Source: Aphrocallistes beatrix
Taxonomy: Eukaryota > Porifera > Hexactinellida > Sceptrulophora > Aphrocallistidae
Reading direction: 5' to 3'
Assembly (NCBI GenBank): GCA_963281255.1
Contig: OY725489.1
Coordinates: 5,518,523-5,582,522 of the forward strand
DNA: 64,000 nt
Below, piece after piece: positions 1 to 10,309 of the stretch. The notes beneath the pieces were generated by a model. The model was not told where the DNA came from. It worked only from the letters and a program-made list of their open reading frames with translations, and made no database searches. Position numbers and translations under genes: made by a program. Numbering within the stretch: the stretch's first letter is position 1; each line of letters starts with the position of its first letter.

Positions 1-540
1 AGTTAGATTGTGGCTGAAAATACACAAGGGAAATGTTCCCAGGCTGCACAAATATGGACCTTTGCAGAGTGCTTAGGAATCGGCTGCTAGCGCGAAACAC
101 CCCCTTTTGTCCACAGCAAAACTCTACCTCCTGATTACTAGAAGGATGCTTCGTCACAGAAGATCACACTCTGTCATCGTTTCTTTGAGTGCCTTTGAGC
201 CCAATCGATACGCTTCTGCCTATTAATTTCGGATAGCATGAATATTCTACGAGGAAACACTGGAGTATTGGAGCCTTTTGAGTGTTCTCCGGACAGTCAC
301 TTTAGAGCAAAAAACACCTGTCCTTTCTACAACATTTGTCTGCATTTTGTCCAAACTAGTAGCTCCAGACGTACAACGGATTTGTTGCCTAAGTGAATTT
401 ATGATAGCATTTGATTTGGTAGGCTTTCTCCCTCCACCACTCTGAAGCTCAAGTGGGACATTATTTTTCACCCGATTTATAGTGTTGTAGACGGTCGCTA
501 GAGACACGTTCAATCTTGTATACGTACCCGGATCTCGTGT
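1..540 (-). pseudogene. Tc1-like transposase pseudogene, cut by window edge
   Basis: This is a DNA-transposon transposase read on the minus strand from about 513 and running off the left edge. The first ~85 codons look like the paired helix-turn-helix DNA-binding region of Tc1-type elements: a YNTINRVKNN helix, a GGGRKPTKS linker and a second helix ending VRRTLKRLQY. A stop follows at 247-249. A shifted frame then continues with SEINRQKRIDWAQRHSKK and, after another stop, VIFCDEASF, the usual first-catalytic-Asp region, and PKHSAKVHICA. At least one frameshift and several stops make it non-functional. The order of these blocks is that of IS630/Tc1 transposases (known family); the exact clade is not resolved. 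No terminal inverted repeat was found on the 5' side. Confidence 0.75.
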
Positions 541-1034
541 TGATTCATTATCAATGATCTAAGAGTAAATATATTGGGAAAATTTAATTTAAAGTAAAAC
601 TTAGGGGAAATTCTTTGAGAAATTTGTGGACATAATTGAAAATCATTAGGAATATTTCGAAAATATTTAAAAAGAGAAAAAATAAACTCAGATATAACTA
701 AAATAAATATCTAGCTTATTATCGTAATTAAAAGGAATAAAGTCATGAAATTAAAACTTTACTATTCATGGTCATATAAGAAATCACTTTTTTCTAAATA
801 ATTATGATAACCTACTGTATATGTGTATATATATATATATATATCGGTATTATATAGCCTTCCAGAGAAACGCTCCTAATCTAAAATTTCTAAATTTTCA
901 TACGCCTAAATCGCTAAATAACATTACAATATTGGCTAAATTGGGTATTTTTCTGAATTTTTACGTTCCTAAACACATTGGGTTAAAACCATACGCCTAA
1001 AGGAGCGTCTCGCGCTCCTAGATAATCCCCTGAT
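541..1034. other. AT-rich spacer with imperfect inverted-repeat insert in a TA microsatellite
   Basis: No gene is visible. Two (TA)n tracts, near 826-844 and 1033-1047, bracket about 190 bases. The ends of this insert are imperfectly inverted: AGAAACGCTCCTAA near 866 and a reverse-complement partner with AGACGCTCCTTT near 1005-1018. This would suit a small MITE that inserted into a TA repeat. The inverted repeat is short and imperfect, so the call is tentative. Confidence 0.3.
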
Positions 1035-1795
1035 ATATATATATATAACGAATTGATTGAAGAAACTGCAAGGCACAGAAAGCTAATTTTTGGCATGTGG
1101 GAATCTTTTGGCTATGGCTCCACTAAGTTCTAAACTCAGACCAAAATGTTTACTCATCATGGAGTTATGACGTCATTAAAAAAAGGTGTTGCATAGGGAA
1201 GGAACCACTAACTAATTTTTCGTTATGGTCGAGTAAAAACCACGTAATTACAGCATCAAAGAACTTTGTGGCGTCGGCTATGGTAGCAACGTGCTGAAAA
1301 AAGGACGGCGAATAAGATAGTGGTAATTTCTTTTTTAACTTTAACCCATAATTCGTTACAATGCAGTCGCAACCAAACCAGCTTGGAAAATGCTAGATTA
1401 AACTGGAGCCGCTGCGATGAAATAAGATATACAGTCCCAGCAAAAAGTCTAGAATATTTTATGTAAAATATAAATATTCTAGTTTCAGCAAAAATAACAA
1501 ATTTTAATATTGCAGAATATTTTTTATTTAGACGTACTGATAAAGAAGGCGAGTCAACAGTCACCTTTTGGTGATGAAGATGAGAAAAAATAAAGAGTAT
1601 ATTTGTTATTGTAACATTTATTGTAATGTCAGGAATTGTATATATTGATTATAACAGTAAGTCAGATGTACAAGTATTTAGACGTGTTATCTATCTTATG
1701 ATTAATCAATGTAAGTCTAGACGGTCAAAGGGCCCTAGGCGGACACAATATCTGCCAGCCGCGCAGCACAAGCAAGCGAAACGCACTTAGTATAT
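1035..1795 (-). repeat. Dispersed repeat R, old inverted copy
   Basis: Both ends of the repeat found best at 8573-9125 are recognisable here in reverse orientation. The AT-rich end (1045-1180) has the AATTGATTGAAGAAACTGC and GGCTATGGCTCCACTAA motifs. The GC-rich end (about 1690-1795) has GGCGGACACA and GCCGCGCAGCACAAGCAAGC. The middle has diverged or been replaced. An open stretch at 1256-1564 on the minus strand has no recognisable domain and is not called as a gene. Confidence 0.5.
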
Positions 1796-2845
1796 GTATA
1801 TATGTATACATTGTAGTAACTTATAAAATACTAATTCTTTTATCTTTTAAGTGCAAAATCGGAATCTGGATTTTAAAAAGTCTATATTTGTTGTTGAAAA
1901 CTCACTTTTTGCTTAAAAAATATCATTTTCAAAATGTAACGTATACAATATTTACATTATTACAAATAAAATCGGGGTTTACATTGTGAAGAGAGAATTT
2001 AAATAAAACCTCCGTATTCTCCTGAAAGTTTATAGAACTTTGACAAATAACGGCAAATATTAGGGTGTCGACATCATTAGAAACAAAATTTGATATGATC
2101 TACTTTACACTGCCATATCGATGGGTCAGTTTGCTGCAATTTGGTTACTTTTGAGGATCCGAGTATGGCAATAAAGTACGAATTAGAGCTTTGACCAACC
2201 GAATTACGCAAGCAAGAATGTTTGGGTTTCCAAAAATTACTATCCAGAGTAAGTTGTAAAATTAGCAACAGATTCAGAAATACAAACCGAAAAATCCCGA
2301 AATTGATCATTTTCCAATACTGAACTAGTTTTGCACCATTTGGAACTATCTCTTCCAGTAAAAAATCAATTTGCTCATCTGTATCCATAGTTGATCCCAA
2401 GTCCGAGTCACTAGTATCAACATCAATATCATATTCGGAGGATTTATCGTTAGCAGGTCATTCCATTGACAACTACGTGTTGCTAGGCAACTGATTCATC
2501 TATTTGGTATCTCTAATTACTGAATATAACATGGGCTAGATCGATTTGTACACATTCATATCAGAAACAATTAAACGTGTTAGTTTGTTTCAATAGACAT
2601 ACACACTGAAATGGCTGCGTGTACTAATATCCCTAAAACACGGTTCGATCTGGCTATAATTTATAGCTGCAGAAGTTCCAAAATTCTAGATTTAGACGGT
2701 GATAAAATTGATTCTTTAAATTCATTAATATATTAGGCTAGTGTTCGGTGATCAAAACATTCTAGTGAATTCTTCTGTAAACCTTACTTAGAATTAACAA
2801 GACCTAAGCAATGATAATTCCTTAATCGAATCCGCAGAATCATTC
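1796..2845. other. Unannotated AT-rich stretch
   Basis: I see no gene, RNA or delimited repeat. A minus-strand open frame at 2077-2400 (107 codons) has no recognisable motif and a composition like the surrounding DNA, so it is not called. Confidence 0.5.
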
Positions 2846-3151
2846 TCAAATTCTCATTTCTGACCAGAGTTCCATATTGAGTAATACAAGTAATACAATA
2901 AACTCTTCTTCCCTCCTCTCAGCTTTCTCCCTTGATTCTTCTTTCCAGGTCCGAAACTCCTCTTCTTTCCTCTCAGCTTCCCTCTCGGATTCCTCCTTCC
3001 AAGCCTCGAACTCTTCATTCTTTGACTGCGTTTCTTTTATAGCATCCGCTTTCCATGATAGTAAGGATGTCACTCTCCCTTCCAACGCCCTGATGACGAG
3101 CTGCTGATCATAAACCTTCTCCTTGAGACACAGTATAGTTGGCTCCGACAT
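2846..3151 (-). CDS. Hypothetical coiled-coil protein or exon
   Basis: This minus-strand frame gives about 100 residues from an ATG at 3151 (MSEPTILCLKEKV). Residues ~45-90 are strongly charged, with two tandem units of about 18 residues built on EEFxxWKEES and AERKEEEF, in the heptad-compatible pattern of a long coiled coil. No signal peptide or membrane segment is seen. The frame ends soon after the repeats with no long tail, so it may be one exon of a larger gene, or the coiled-coil part of a mobile-element accessory protein. The codon composition differs from the AT-rich neighbours, which is why it is listed. The function is not recognised. Confidence 0.35.
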   Translation of the reverse strand: MSEPTILCLKEKVYDQQLVIRALEGRVTSLLSWKADAIKETQSKNEEFEAWKEESEREAERKEEEFRTWKEESREKAERREEEFIVLLVLLNMELWSEMRI

Positions 3152-3169
3152 TGCGAAAAAAAGAATCAA

Positions 3170-3840
3170 AGAATCAAGTCTAATTGTAAAATCAAAACAT
3201 CGTGTTATTATTCAAAATATAAGGGAAATTAGATTAAAAAAATACAAGGTATTTTCTTAAGATCACCAAATTTGTAATTGTTAATATAGTATACTGATAA
3301 GGCCTATCGATCAGCATTTTGTGTGGTCCATTACTTACACATTATTGTAAGTGTAGTCTTTGAACTCAAATGTGAAGTGTGAACAAGAAAGTCATCGCTA
3401 ATCTTAGACATTCCTATGGATGAAATGTTGATTGGAATTTTTGTTCTTGTTTGTTGTCTATACTATTGTACTTGTATAATAAAGAGCCAACGGCGGTGCA
3501 AGGGTTGGGGCAGGTGGGGGGCACAGGCCCCAGGATAATTTGGGTGTTACCCACCTCAGGTGGGGCACATCCAAATCCCACAAACATAATATACTGAGAA
3601 ATAGTCTAAAAGTGTTTGCGTCCATTGCACAATAATACAACAATTATGCAGGCCAAATAATCTACTATACTGTACGATAAAACATCTCAAAAAGTGCTAT
3701 TTTCTATAATGTGTGGATCCCAGTGGCGGCACGCCAGCGCTGCCACTGATGGCCAACAATTATATAAGTATAACTAAAGTTTATAAACATTAAATAATAT
3801 CGGAAATGGACCCACAATAGCGCATTGTAAATTCATTCGG
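3170..3840. other. Spacer with GC-rich hairpin
   Basis: There is no convincing gene. A G-rich patch lies at 3490-3545. A short palindrome sits at 3720-3747, with CAGTGGCGGCA facing TGCCACTG. The palindrome resembles a pair of hAT-type ends almost abutting each other, but no target duplication could be confirmed. Confidence 0.35.
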
Positions 3841-6357
3841 TTAACAGTCAGGGCAAAACCATTCACTCACCCCTGAAATATCCTCCACTCCTAGTCTCCA
3901 CTCCTAGGCATAACAAATGGTAATATAGTAGGCATTTCGAACATCGAAGCCATAAGATATCTTCTCCTTCTGCTATAAACCCGAGACCAACTCCAACCAA
4001 TCCATTCTTCCTTGTACCAAGGCAGATCGAACAAGTGTCGTTATCAGTAACATCATGAAAAGTGGAAGGATTTGAGAATATTGGTATTAGGGGAATCGCT
4101 AGCTCTATTTCATCTTCGGAAGAACCGTCAGAATAATTTATGATTTTCTGAGCAGCTGAGTAACTTCCAGAAGAGTATCCTGGGCCATATTTCTTGATCT
4201 TCGCTAGCATAGATTTAGCCCGGTTTGTCTTTTTCAGAAACCGTTTCCTTTGCTCTTTACGAATAAATTTACTTCTCATCACCCTCTTTCTTTCTAGAAA
4301 ATTGAAGGCCTCCGTCATATAGGGTGTAGATTCAATTTCCAACGCTCGGAATAGATTCTGAGTTCCCCTAAATCCCTCGTTATACCGGATTACAGCGAGC
4401 GCGGAGCCGAGTCTCATGATATCGTAGCCGATAGCGTCCGTCTTTCTTACCATCGAATAGAGAACATTATGAAGAGACTCATTCTGGTTTGAAGTGTGTC
4501 CACCTGACACACGATCAATAAATTCACGTGAATTGTATTTGAAATCGTCAAACACACTTTGTATTTGGTTGAGGGCAGCTAATGAGAGGTAGTTAGGATG
4601 GTGAGGAATATCTTTCTTGTGAAATTTAGCGAGTTGGTACTTGCACCATGAAACAGAGCTATAGGGACAAAACCTGTGATATTCTTCTGCGTTATCGTCA
4701 TTGGCTGCGAGATGTAGTGGGATAGCGTTGATCGCCTGAAGGATCCTATCAACATCCCCTTCACTTCTCTGGATTGCAAGGCGATAATAAAAAGCAATCT
4801 GCCCACATAACGCAGGAGAGAGATGTTTAATTTCTTCTGAAGATTGAGAACTAGACCATGAGTTCCTAGGTCCAGACTTAGTTGTCAGTTTCCCTCGATA
4901 TTCGGGACCCACAAGTTTGGCTATTTCCTTTTGAGATATGCCTTTCTTAGCCAGTCTTCTCATATCAGCAGCTTTATCCGCCCTTGTAAGTTTCATCTCC
5001 TTCTCATGCTTTTTGATGAGATTTGCTTTCAGACGTTTGCAAACATGGGCTACACATTCGAATCTTTGAATATCACCAGCACCATCAACGTCTCGATAAA
5101 GGTCTGCTTGACTAAGTGCATCATGTGTCTTAGTATCACCATCACACACCAGACCGCTAAAAATTATCCCTCTCTCCAGAGCCTGTTGAACGACTTGTGG
5201 AGCTATCGCTGACTCTAACTGCACTGAGGATAGATGTGCAAATTCTGCTGGGCAAGTCAGTTTGTGATTTTGAAACCAACTATCGTGTTCGGAAGGAGAA
5301 ATCCTGCCATCACAGAGCTTGTTCCCATACTCCGTACATAGAGGGCAGCTGTTACACGCTATTCCATAAGATAGAACTTGATTCGTATCGGTCGAGATAG
5401 CAGCAGCGAAAAAATATCTACTATGACCACCGCCTGCCTTCCCTCCTCGCTGTTGGTAACTTCCGTCATAGGAGGCAAGAGCTCTAAACTGGGAGGTGCA
5501 AGGATCGACTTTCAAAAATTATTTGAGGGTGTCTCGCGCATTTTCCATACTACAGCGGGCAAGCTCTTCTGCTACTAGTGCTACTGAACCCAGCGCCTCG
5601 TTGAAAAATTCAGAACTGCAAGGTTGAGAGATTCCTAAAGCGGCGTGATATAACTTGAGACTTTGCCATCCCATCCCGACGAGGCGTCTTCCAAGAATCG
5701 AAGAAAATATAAGCTCGTTACGCTTCTTGATTTGATGTTCTCCAACCTTGATCTTAGCCTGGAATTTTCCACTAACAGTCCAGAATATTTTGGAGATGAA
5801 ACACTTTTCACAGCGCATCATGATGTACATTGCACATCCAGCTCGAACGCCACTCTTGTGATGCAGCTTCAACTTCCCGATCTTGCATCTACTACAAACT
5901 GTCATTTGGGTGAGGACTTCTTGAAGGATGGTAGCGGAGATGAGTAAATTTCCTTCAATAGGAGTTACTCTATGCACTGTGATTTCGTCATCTGCACCTG
6001 AAACTGCTATGATTGATTGTGTAGTCTGTTTCGGAATTTCGAGGTTTGGGGATGCTGGAGCTGATATTTTTTGAAACTCTTGAGCCGGTTGAGACACAAC
6101 GGTTGACTCTGTACCACGAACTTTTTTGTATTGCGGTTACCACGAAATTTACGCTTGCGTCTAAATGGAATCGGTCTACGTTTATTTTTGTGCTCAATGA
6201 AGTGGAAAGCTTCTAACTCCTTGTTATATGTAGGAGTGCTTGATTCGTCTTCCAATTTTCTGCTTGCCTGCGATGCTAGGCTGGGGTTCATTTCTTCTTC
6301 CAATGAAGAATCGTCGCTCGGAGGAATATATATGCAATCCTTGCTGCTAAACGCCAT
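3841..6357 (-). pseudogene. Mutator-like transposase with PHD finger (family 1)
   Basis: This is a transposase of the animal Mutator-like type (the family Pfam calls Mutator-like transposase), about 840 codons from ATG 6357. Domains in order: an acidic N-terminus with a basic RRPIPFRRKRK stretch; a zinc-ribbon-like CSRCKIGKL...MRCEKC; a catalytic core starting ASYDGSYQQRGG (first Asp) with VCDGDTKT (second Asp) and ECVAHVCKRLKANL; CPYSSVSWCKY; NQNESLHNVLYSMVRK (probable acidic residue); and a C-terminal PHD finger (CSICLG...LRCSKCLLYYHLLC). Lesions: a frameshift near 6120 at a run of A; an in-frame TAA at 5519-5521; and a frameshift near 3875, beyond which SEWFCPDC and a stop at 3841-3843 complete the last zinc ligands. 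With only three lesions in 2.5 kb it is fairly young, or some lesions are sequencing errors. Element termini were not found. Confidence 0.8.
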
Positions 6358-6820
6358 TTCACTAGTATACCATAAATGATGCGTCAGATAATTAATTGTT
6401 CAAAAGAATTCGTTTTAAACATGCAAACTTTGCTTGCTAAGTATAAATCGTATACAAAACAAACAAATTATTTATCATAAAATTTCGAAATATTCGAAAT
6501 CTACTCCCTCGGAAACCCTAGATGAACCATTGAGACCTAATCTCTATTTGTTTAAGAAATTCCTAGAAGTTGTGAAAATATGTATATAAAGGCATGAAAA
6601 TGTACATATCATGCTGCGCAAGCGAGCGAAATCGCGCTTGTGATTTGATTATTTGAAAACTTTAAAATTAAAAATATCATACAAATCGTGTTGTCACGTT
6701 TCTAAAAACCGAGTATCTCCTTAAGTATTTCAAAATTTACCAAATGTCTTCAGATTAAGCCATCTCAACATTAGAATTCTTCTAAAAAAGGTTAAAAAAT
6801 ATTTTTAAAAATTTGCCTTA
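6358..6820. other. Spacer with a scrap of repeat R
   Basis: The stretch is AT-rich and holds no gene. A short GC-rich motif at about 6612-6643 (TGCGCAAGCGAGCGAAATCG) matches the GC-rich end of repeat R in inverted orientation. Confidence 0.4.
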
Positions 6821-8083
6821 ATGTCAAAGATACTTAGGAATATTAAAATATTAAAGAAGTCTGTCGAAAATCTAAGTGGTGAATTGTGGAATTGTGAAAT
6901 TCCTTGGCAAATCTCACAACTCATACCATTAGCACCAGTAACTCAAAATATTACTCTCATTACGGATTCTAGACGAAAGTCTCTTGAATCACTCTCATAC
7001 AAGCAACAGCGTGCTCTATTATCAGATCTGTTAGAACATATCAGAGCGTCTGCTGATGCTGAATATACATCACCCACTAGTATAGCTGCTATTGCTTTGC
7101 AACTATTATCGAACGAGGTGGATAACCGAAAAGAAGCTAATGTAGCGAAGAAAATAGCTTATGATGGTGATTTTGGGAATGTAGTAAAAAGTCAAATCTC
7201 ACTGGAAAAGTCTTTGTTTCTCCTCGATGCTTTGGAAATTGGAAAACGAAAGAACTCGAAATTACGACAATTACACATAACCAATCATGCACATTTGCCA
7301 GCTTCATAAAATTGCAGAACTAAGAAATGAATTGAAATTAAATTCTTCTATTCAGTTTTACTCTAATCTCTCTAATCCAAATGGTGTTTACTATCTACGT
7401 ATATTGTGTTTTTGTACAACAAACCTTAGAACGTATTCTTACAAATATCTCGATTCCCCAAATGAATGATTTCTCACTCGTATTCAAGATTGCAGATGGA
7501 CTGAATGGTTCAGGTAGCCATGTTATCTATAGTCGAGAGAAGACCAATACAGCCACCAAAAATTTCTCTTTTGTTTTAAACCAATTTCAATTCGTTCAAA
7601 TTCTGTTCAGATATTGTGGAAAAACGATATCCCCAATTCTCTATTCAGTCAAAGGTCAATATTCCTCTGTCCTGCGAAATAGAATGAAGCAAACATTCGA
7701 AATTTAATGTCAAGTTTAATCAATCCTGATACCGAAGAAATGAAGAACCATGGCTTAACTTTATCGCATTGTAAAGTCAATATTGGAATTATCAAATCAA
7801 TGTTTGGGCGGAAATGTCAGCGAATCTTTCTGAAACAGGTGGAGCAAGTTGTCAGATGTGCACAGCAACTAATAGTGATCTTAAGGACCGTGATCTAGTC
7901 ACCCTAGGAGATCCCATAAATAGATTCATGACGGATGCTATTGAAATTTTTAGTAACATGGAAAATGTTATGTGGAATTTTTCGCACTCCCCTCTAATGC
8001 TCGCGTTAATTTAAACTACCAACCTCTTACGACAGTTATTATAAGTTCTGCATCTCCACAACATTCTTACACATGTATATAAG
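6821..8083 (+). pseudogene. RAG1/Transib-like transposase remnant
   Basis: A decayed protein in several frames. From 6821, ~162 codons are open with SRRKSLESLSYKQQRALLSD and a helical stretch, comparable in order with the region before the RAG1 catalytic core. From about 7410 the frame reads QQTLERILTNI and then KIADGLNGSGSH, matching the ES-x-DG-x-GD-x-GSG region holding the first catalytic Asp (here 7495-7497). After a shift come SSLINPDTEEMKNHGLTL and IIKSMF, where the second Asp would lie but an indel and a Gly are seen. Then come GGASCQMCTATNSDLKD (a CxxC zinc pair), DPINRFMTDAIEIF and, in another frame (7996-8083), YQPLTTV and PQHSYTC. At least four frameshifts are present. The C-terminal half with the catalytic Glu is missing. 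RAG1-like versus Transib is not resolved, and assignment is by motif order only. Confidence 0.55.
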
Positions 8084-8572
8084 GCTAGGTTTTAACTTAA
8101 TTTAAGGATACCGCCCTCGAAAAACATCGCCTGGCATTAAAAAAAATGGTGAAATTTGTTATTGTTAATTCCATCGGATTATTGAGTAGTCTATCATCTA
8201 ATCGTACTTGTTGGACGGTATTTATTTTGATATTCTAGAACTGAGCACCTAAAGCTCAGTCGTACTAAAAATAATCGGAAAATCGGAAAATTATTCGTGG
8301 TTTTGCGGCGCATTCATCAATTATTTTCTAACTTATTTGATATTTTTTCATTTGTATGAATCTCAAAATGGTTTTGGCCACTTTAAATATTATAAAACAG
8401 ATGAATTTAGAAAAAGAAGCACTTAAAATCCAATCAAAAATATCTTTATGAGGGACTTCATTTCTAAAATGCTCGGGAAATGGCCGTTGTGTTATTAGCT
8501 ATTGTGTATAGAAAAGAATTCTGAACATTTTTTTTTAAAATTTGTTCAGATCCGACCATTAGTTCGTCAGTT
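8084..8572. other. Spacer without genes
   Basis: This stretch is AT-rich with nothing recognisable inside. The last part (about 8481-8535) is repeated at 44558-44610, where the following 600 bases (repeat R plus flanks) are absent. Confidence 0.5.
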
Positions 8573-9125
8573 ATAGTACACAAGCGCGCTTCGCTTGCTT
8601 GCGCTGCGCGGCTGGCGGACACTTTGTGTCCGCCGGAGGCTCGCTTCGGTCGCCTGGAGGTGACATTGGTTAATTATAAGGGATATATCATCTCTAAATA
8701 TGTCCATCTTAGATTTAAAATCGATATCACTCGAAAAAACACCAAAATTATCAATTTTAAAAATTTTGAAGCGTAATGATGACGTCATAACAGAGTGATG
8801 AGTCATCATATTTGGATGAGAGTTGTACAATATGTAAAATATGTTAGTATACAGATTCTATTAAAATTTCAGCCTTCTATCTCCTATGAGGCTGAGTTAT
8901 GCCCGAATAACTGTGTTGCTTAACTTTTAAAAATGTGACAATGACGTCATAATTCCATGATGAGTCGACATTTTCTCTGAGCTCATAAATTACTGGAGCC
9001 ATAGCCAAAAGACTCCCACATGCCAAGAATCAGCTTTCTGTGCAGAGCAGTTTCTTCAATCAATTCGTTACAGATATATATATACACACAAACAAACAAT
9101 AATCGAGTTTTTATAGTAAGGATTG
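8573..9125 (+). repeat. Dispersed repeat R, best copy
   Basis: This is the clearest copy of a ~550-bp repeat. It opens with a GC-rich head: ACACAAGCGCGCTTCGCTT, then a perfect 9-bp-stem hairpin GGCGGACACTTTGTGTCCGCC split around TTT. It continues as AT-rich sequence with two TGACGTCA-like palindromes (near 8781 and 8942) and ends in TTTTTATAGTAAGGAT. Read in reverse it would start TCCTTACTATA and end near a GC-rich hairpin, which recalls non-autonomous Helitrons, but no CTRR end or AT target was confirmed. Other copies or pieces: 1035-1795 (reverse), 9960-10200, 15340-15520, 30985-31165, 35669-36209 and 55478-55650. Confidence 0.65.
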
Positions 9126-9334
9126 TAGGTAAAGTTCGGACATCAAACCTCTCTATGGCCCCGAAAGTGCTGGATGTCAATGCTTAAAAACTATTGAAGA
9201 TATATAATCTATTATAATCTTAAATGAAAGGATATATATGATAATATATAGGTTCCTCAAACATCTCTTTGTCAAAAAGTAAAAATTTCTTGACTTATCA
9301 TCGATTTTATTGTAATACAGATTCTATGGAGAAC
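9126..9334. repeat. Unique flank repeated at 44630-44790
   Basis: The run starting CTATGGCCCCGAAAGTGCT near 9153 and the AT-rich sequence after it recur almost unchanged at 44624-44790. This shows that repeat R plus short flanks interrupts, or was deleted from, one of the two paralogous sites. No gene is seen. Confidence 0.6.
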
Positions 9335-9765
9335 CACCGGAATGCTTTACCATATTTTTTGACATGCTCTTTGTATGCATGAAACTGGTCACATCCAAAT
9401 TCTTGCATGAATTGTTCATCATATTAGGACGCGAAGATGTCTAGCCAATAATCATAATGATGGCATCTACGACGGATATGGGTAGTCAATGTATTTAGTT
9501 ATGTTCGAAATGTAAGCTGGAGCTGTTTACTCTCACCTCAACTCCAGATGTGTTCGATGACGTCTCTACACAAGTGAATATTCTTTTGGCCGGCTCTCTT
9601 TTCAATTATTATGTTCTGATTGCACTCCCCAATTCGTAACTTTCCTGGCACAAACTGGATATCATCACTTAGGAGGATGTTAGATGAACGTTGATGTGTA
9701 CTAATTTTCCCAACATTTTATTAGACATTTTCAGGTTTATTTTGTAGAATGATTTTTTAATTTAC
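9335..9765 (-). pseudogene. Decayed third copy of orphan 179-codon ORF
   Basis: On the minus strand this matches the orphan ORF intact at 54656-55195. Recognisable stretches correspond to GCDQFHAYKEHVKQ and to the region preceding it, but with stops and substitutions throughout. The similarity continues to about 10115 as non-coding sequence, so the copy is a fragment of the same repeat block (29780-31165). It lacks the MITE found in the 29602 copy, making it a second empty site. Confidence 0.65.
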
Positions 9766-9959
9766 TTTGAGCACATTTATCGTATTTATCTCTTTTTAAT
9801 AGATCTGTGTCTATGTATGAGTGCTGCTAAATTTAGACATATGGATATAATATATTTATTTTTAGACTAAACTAGCTTTTTGTTATTAATTCCAATGCGT
9901 ATAATGCCTAAAACGTAGCAACCCGTTTGACGTTTAGAACTTGAGGGCTACTATTTGAA

Positions 9960-10200
9960 CTTATGAACACAAGCGCGCTTCGCTTGCTTGCGCTGCGGGG
10001 CGCTATCAGACACTTTGTGTTTACCAGACGCACCCTTGAGGTTCCTAGGCTCACAGTGGTTAATTATAAGGTAGATAACACATCCCTCGAAAAATCCCCA
10101 AATTCTTCAATTTTTCAATTTTTGGGTGCGAAATGATGACCTCATAGCAGACTGGTGAGTCATCATTTTTGATGAGAATTGTACCATATTTGAAATATAT
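9960..10200 (+). repeat. Repeat R, 5' part
   Basis: The GC-rich head ACACAAGCGCGCTTCGCTT and the following ~230 bases match the copy at 8573. It ends where sequence related to 46935 begins. Confidence 0.6.
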
Positions 10201-10309
10201 TAATTCACTTTATTTTGAGATAAGAATCAATGCTGATATGTTATGTGTTACGATGTATATTTTATTGAAATTTCTCAGTTTTGAATCTTTTAACCTGAAT
10301 AATTAATTA

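Noticed and set aside
3720..3747. Minimal hAT element
   Set aside because: The inverted CAGTGGC/GCCACTG pair is only 28 bp apart end to end and no 8-bp duplication was found.
4931..5578. Plus-strand ORFs opposite the Mutator-like transposase
   Set aside because: They are shadow frames of the minus-strand gene with no motifs.
8573..8640. Bacterial contamination suggested by GCGC-rich motif
   Set aside because: The motif recurs in many copies embedded in AT-rich animal repeats, including inside a hAT element.
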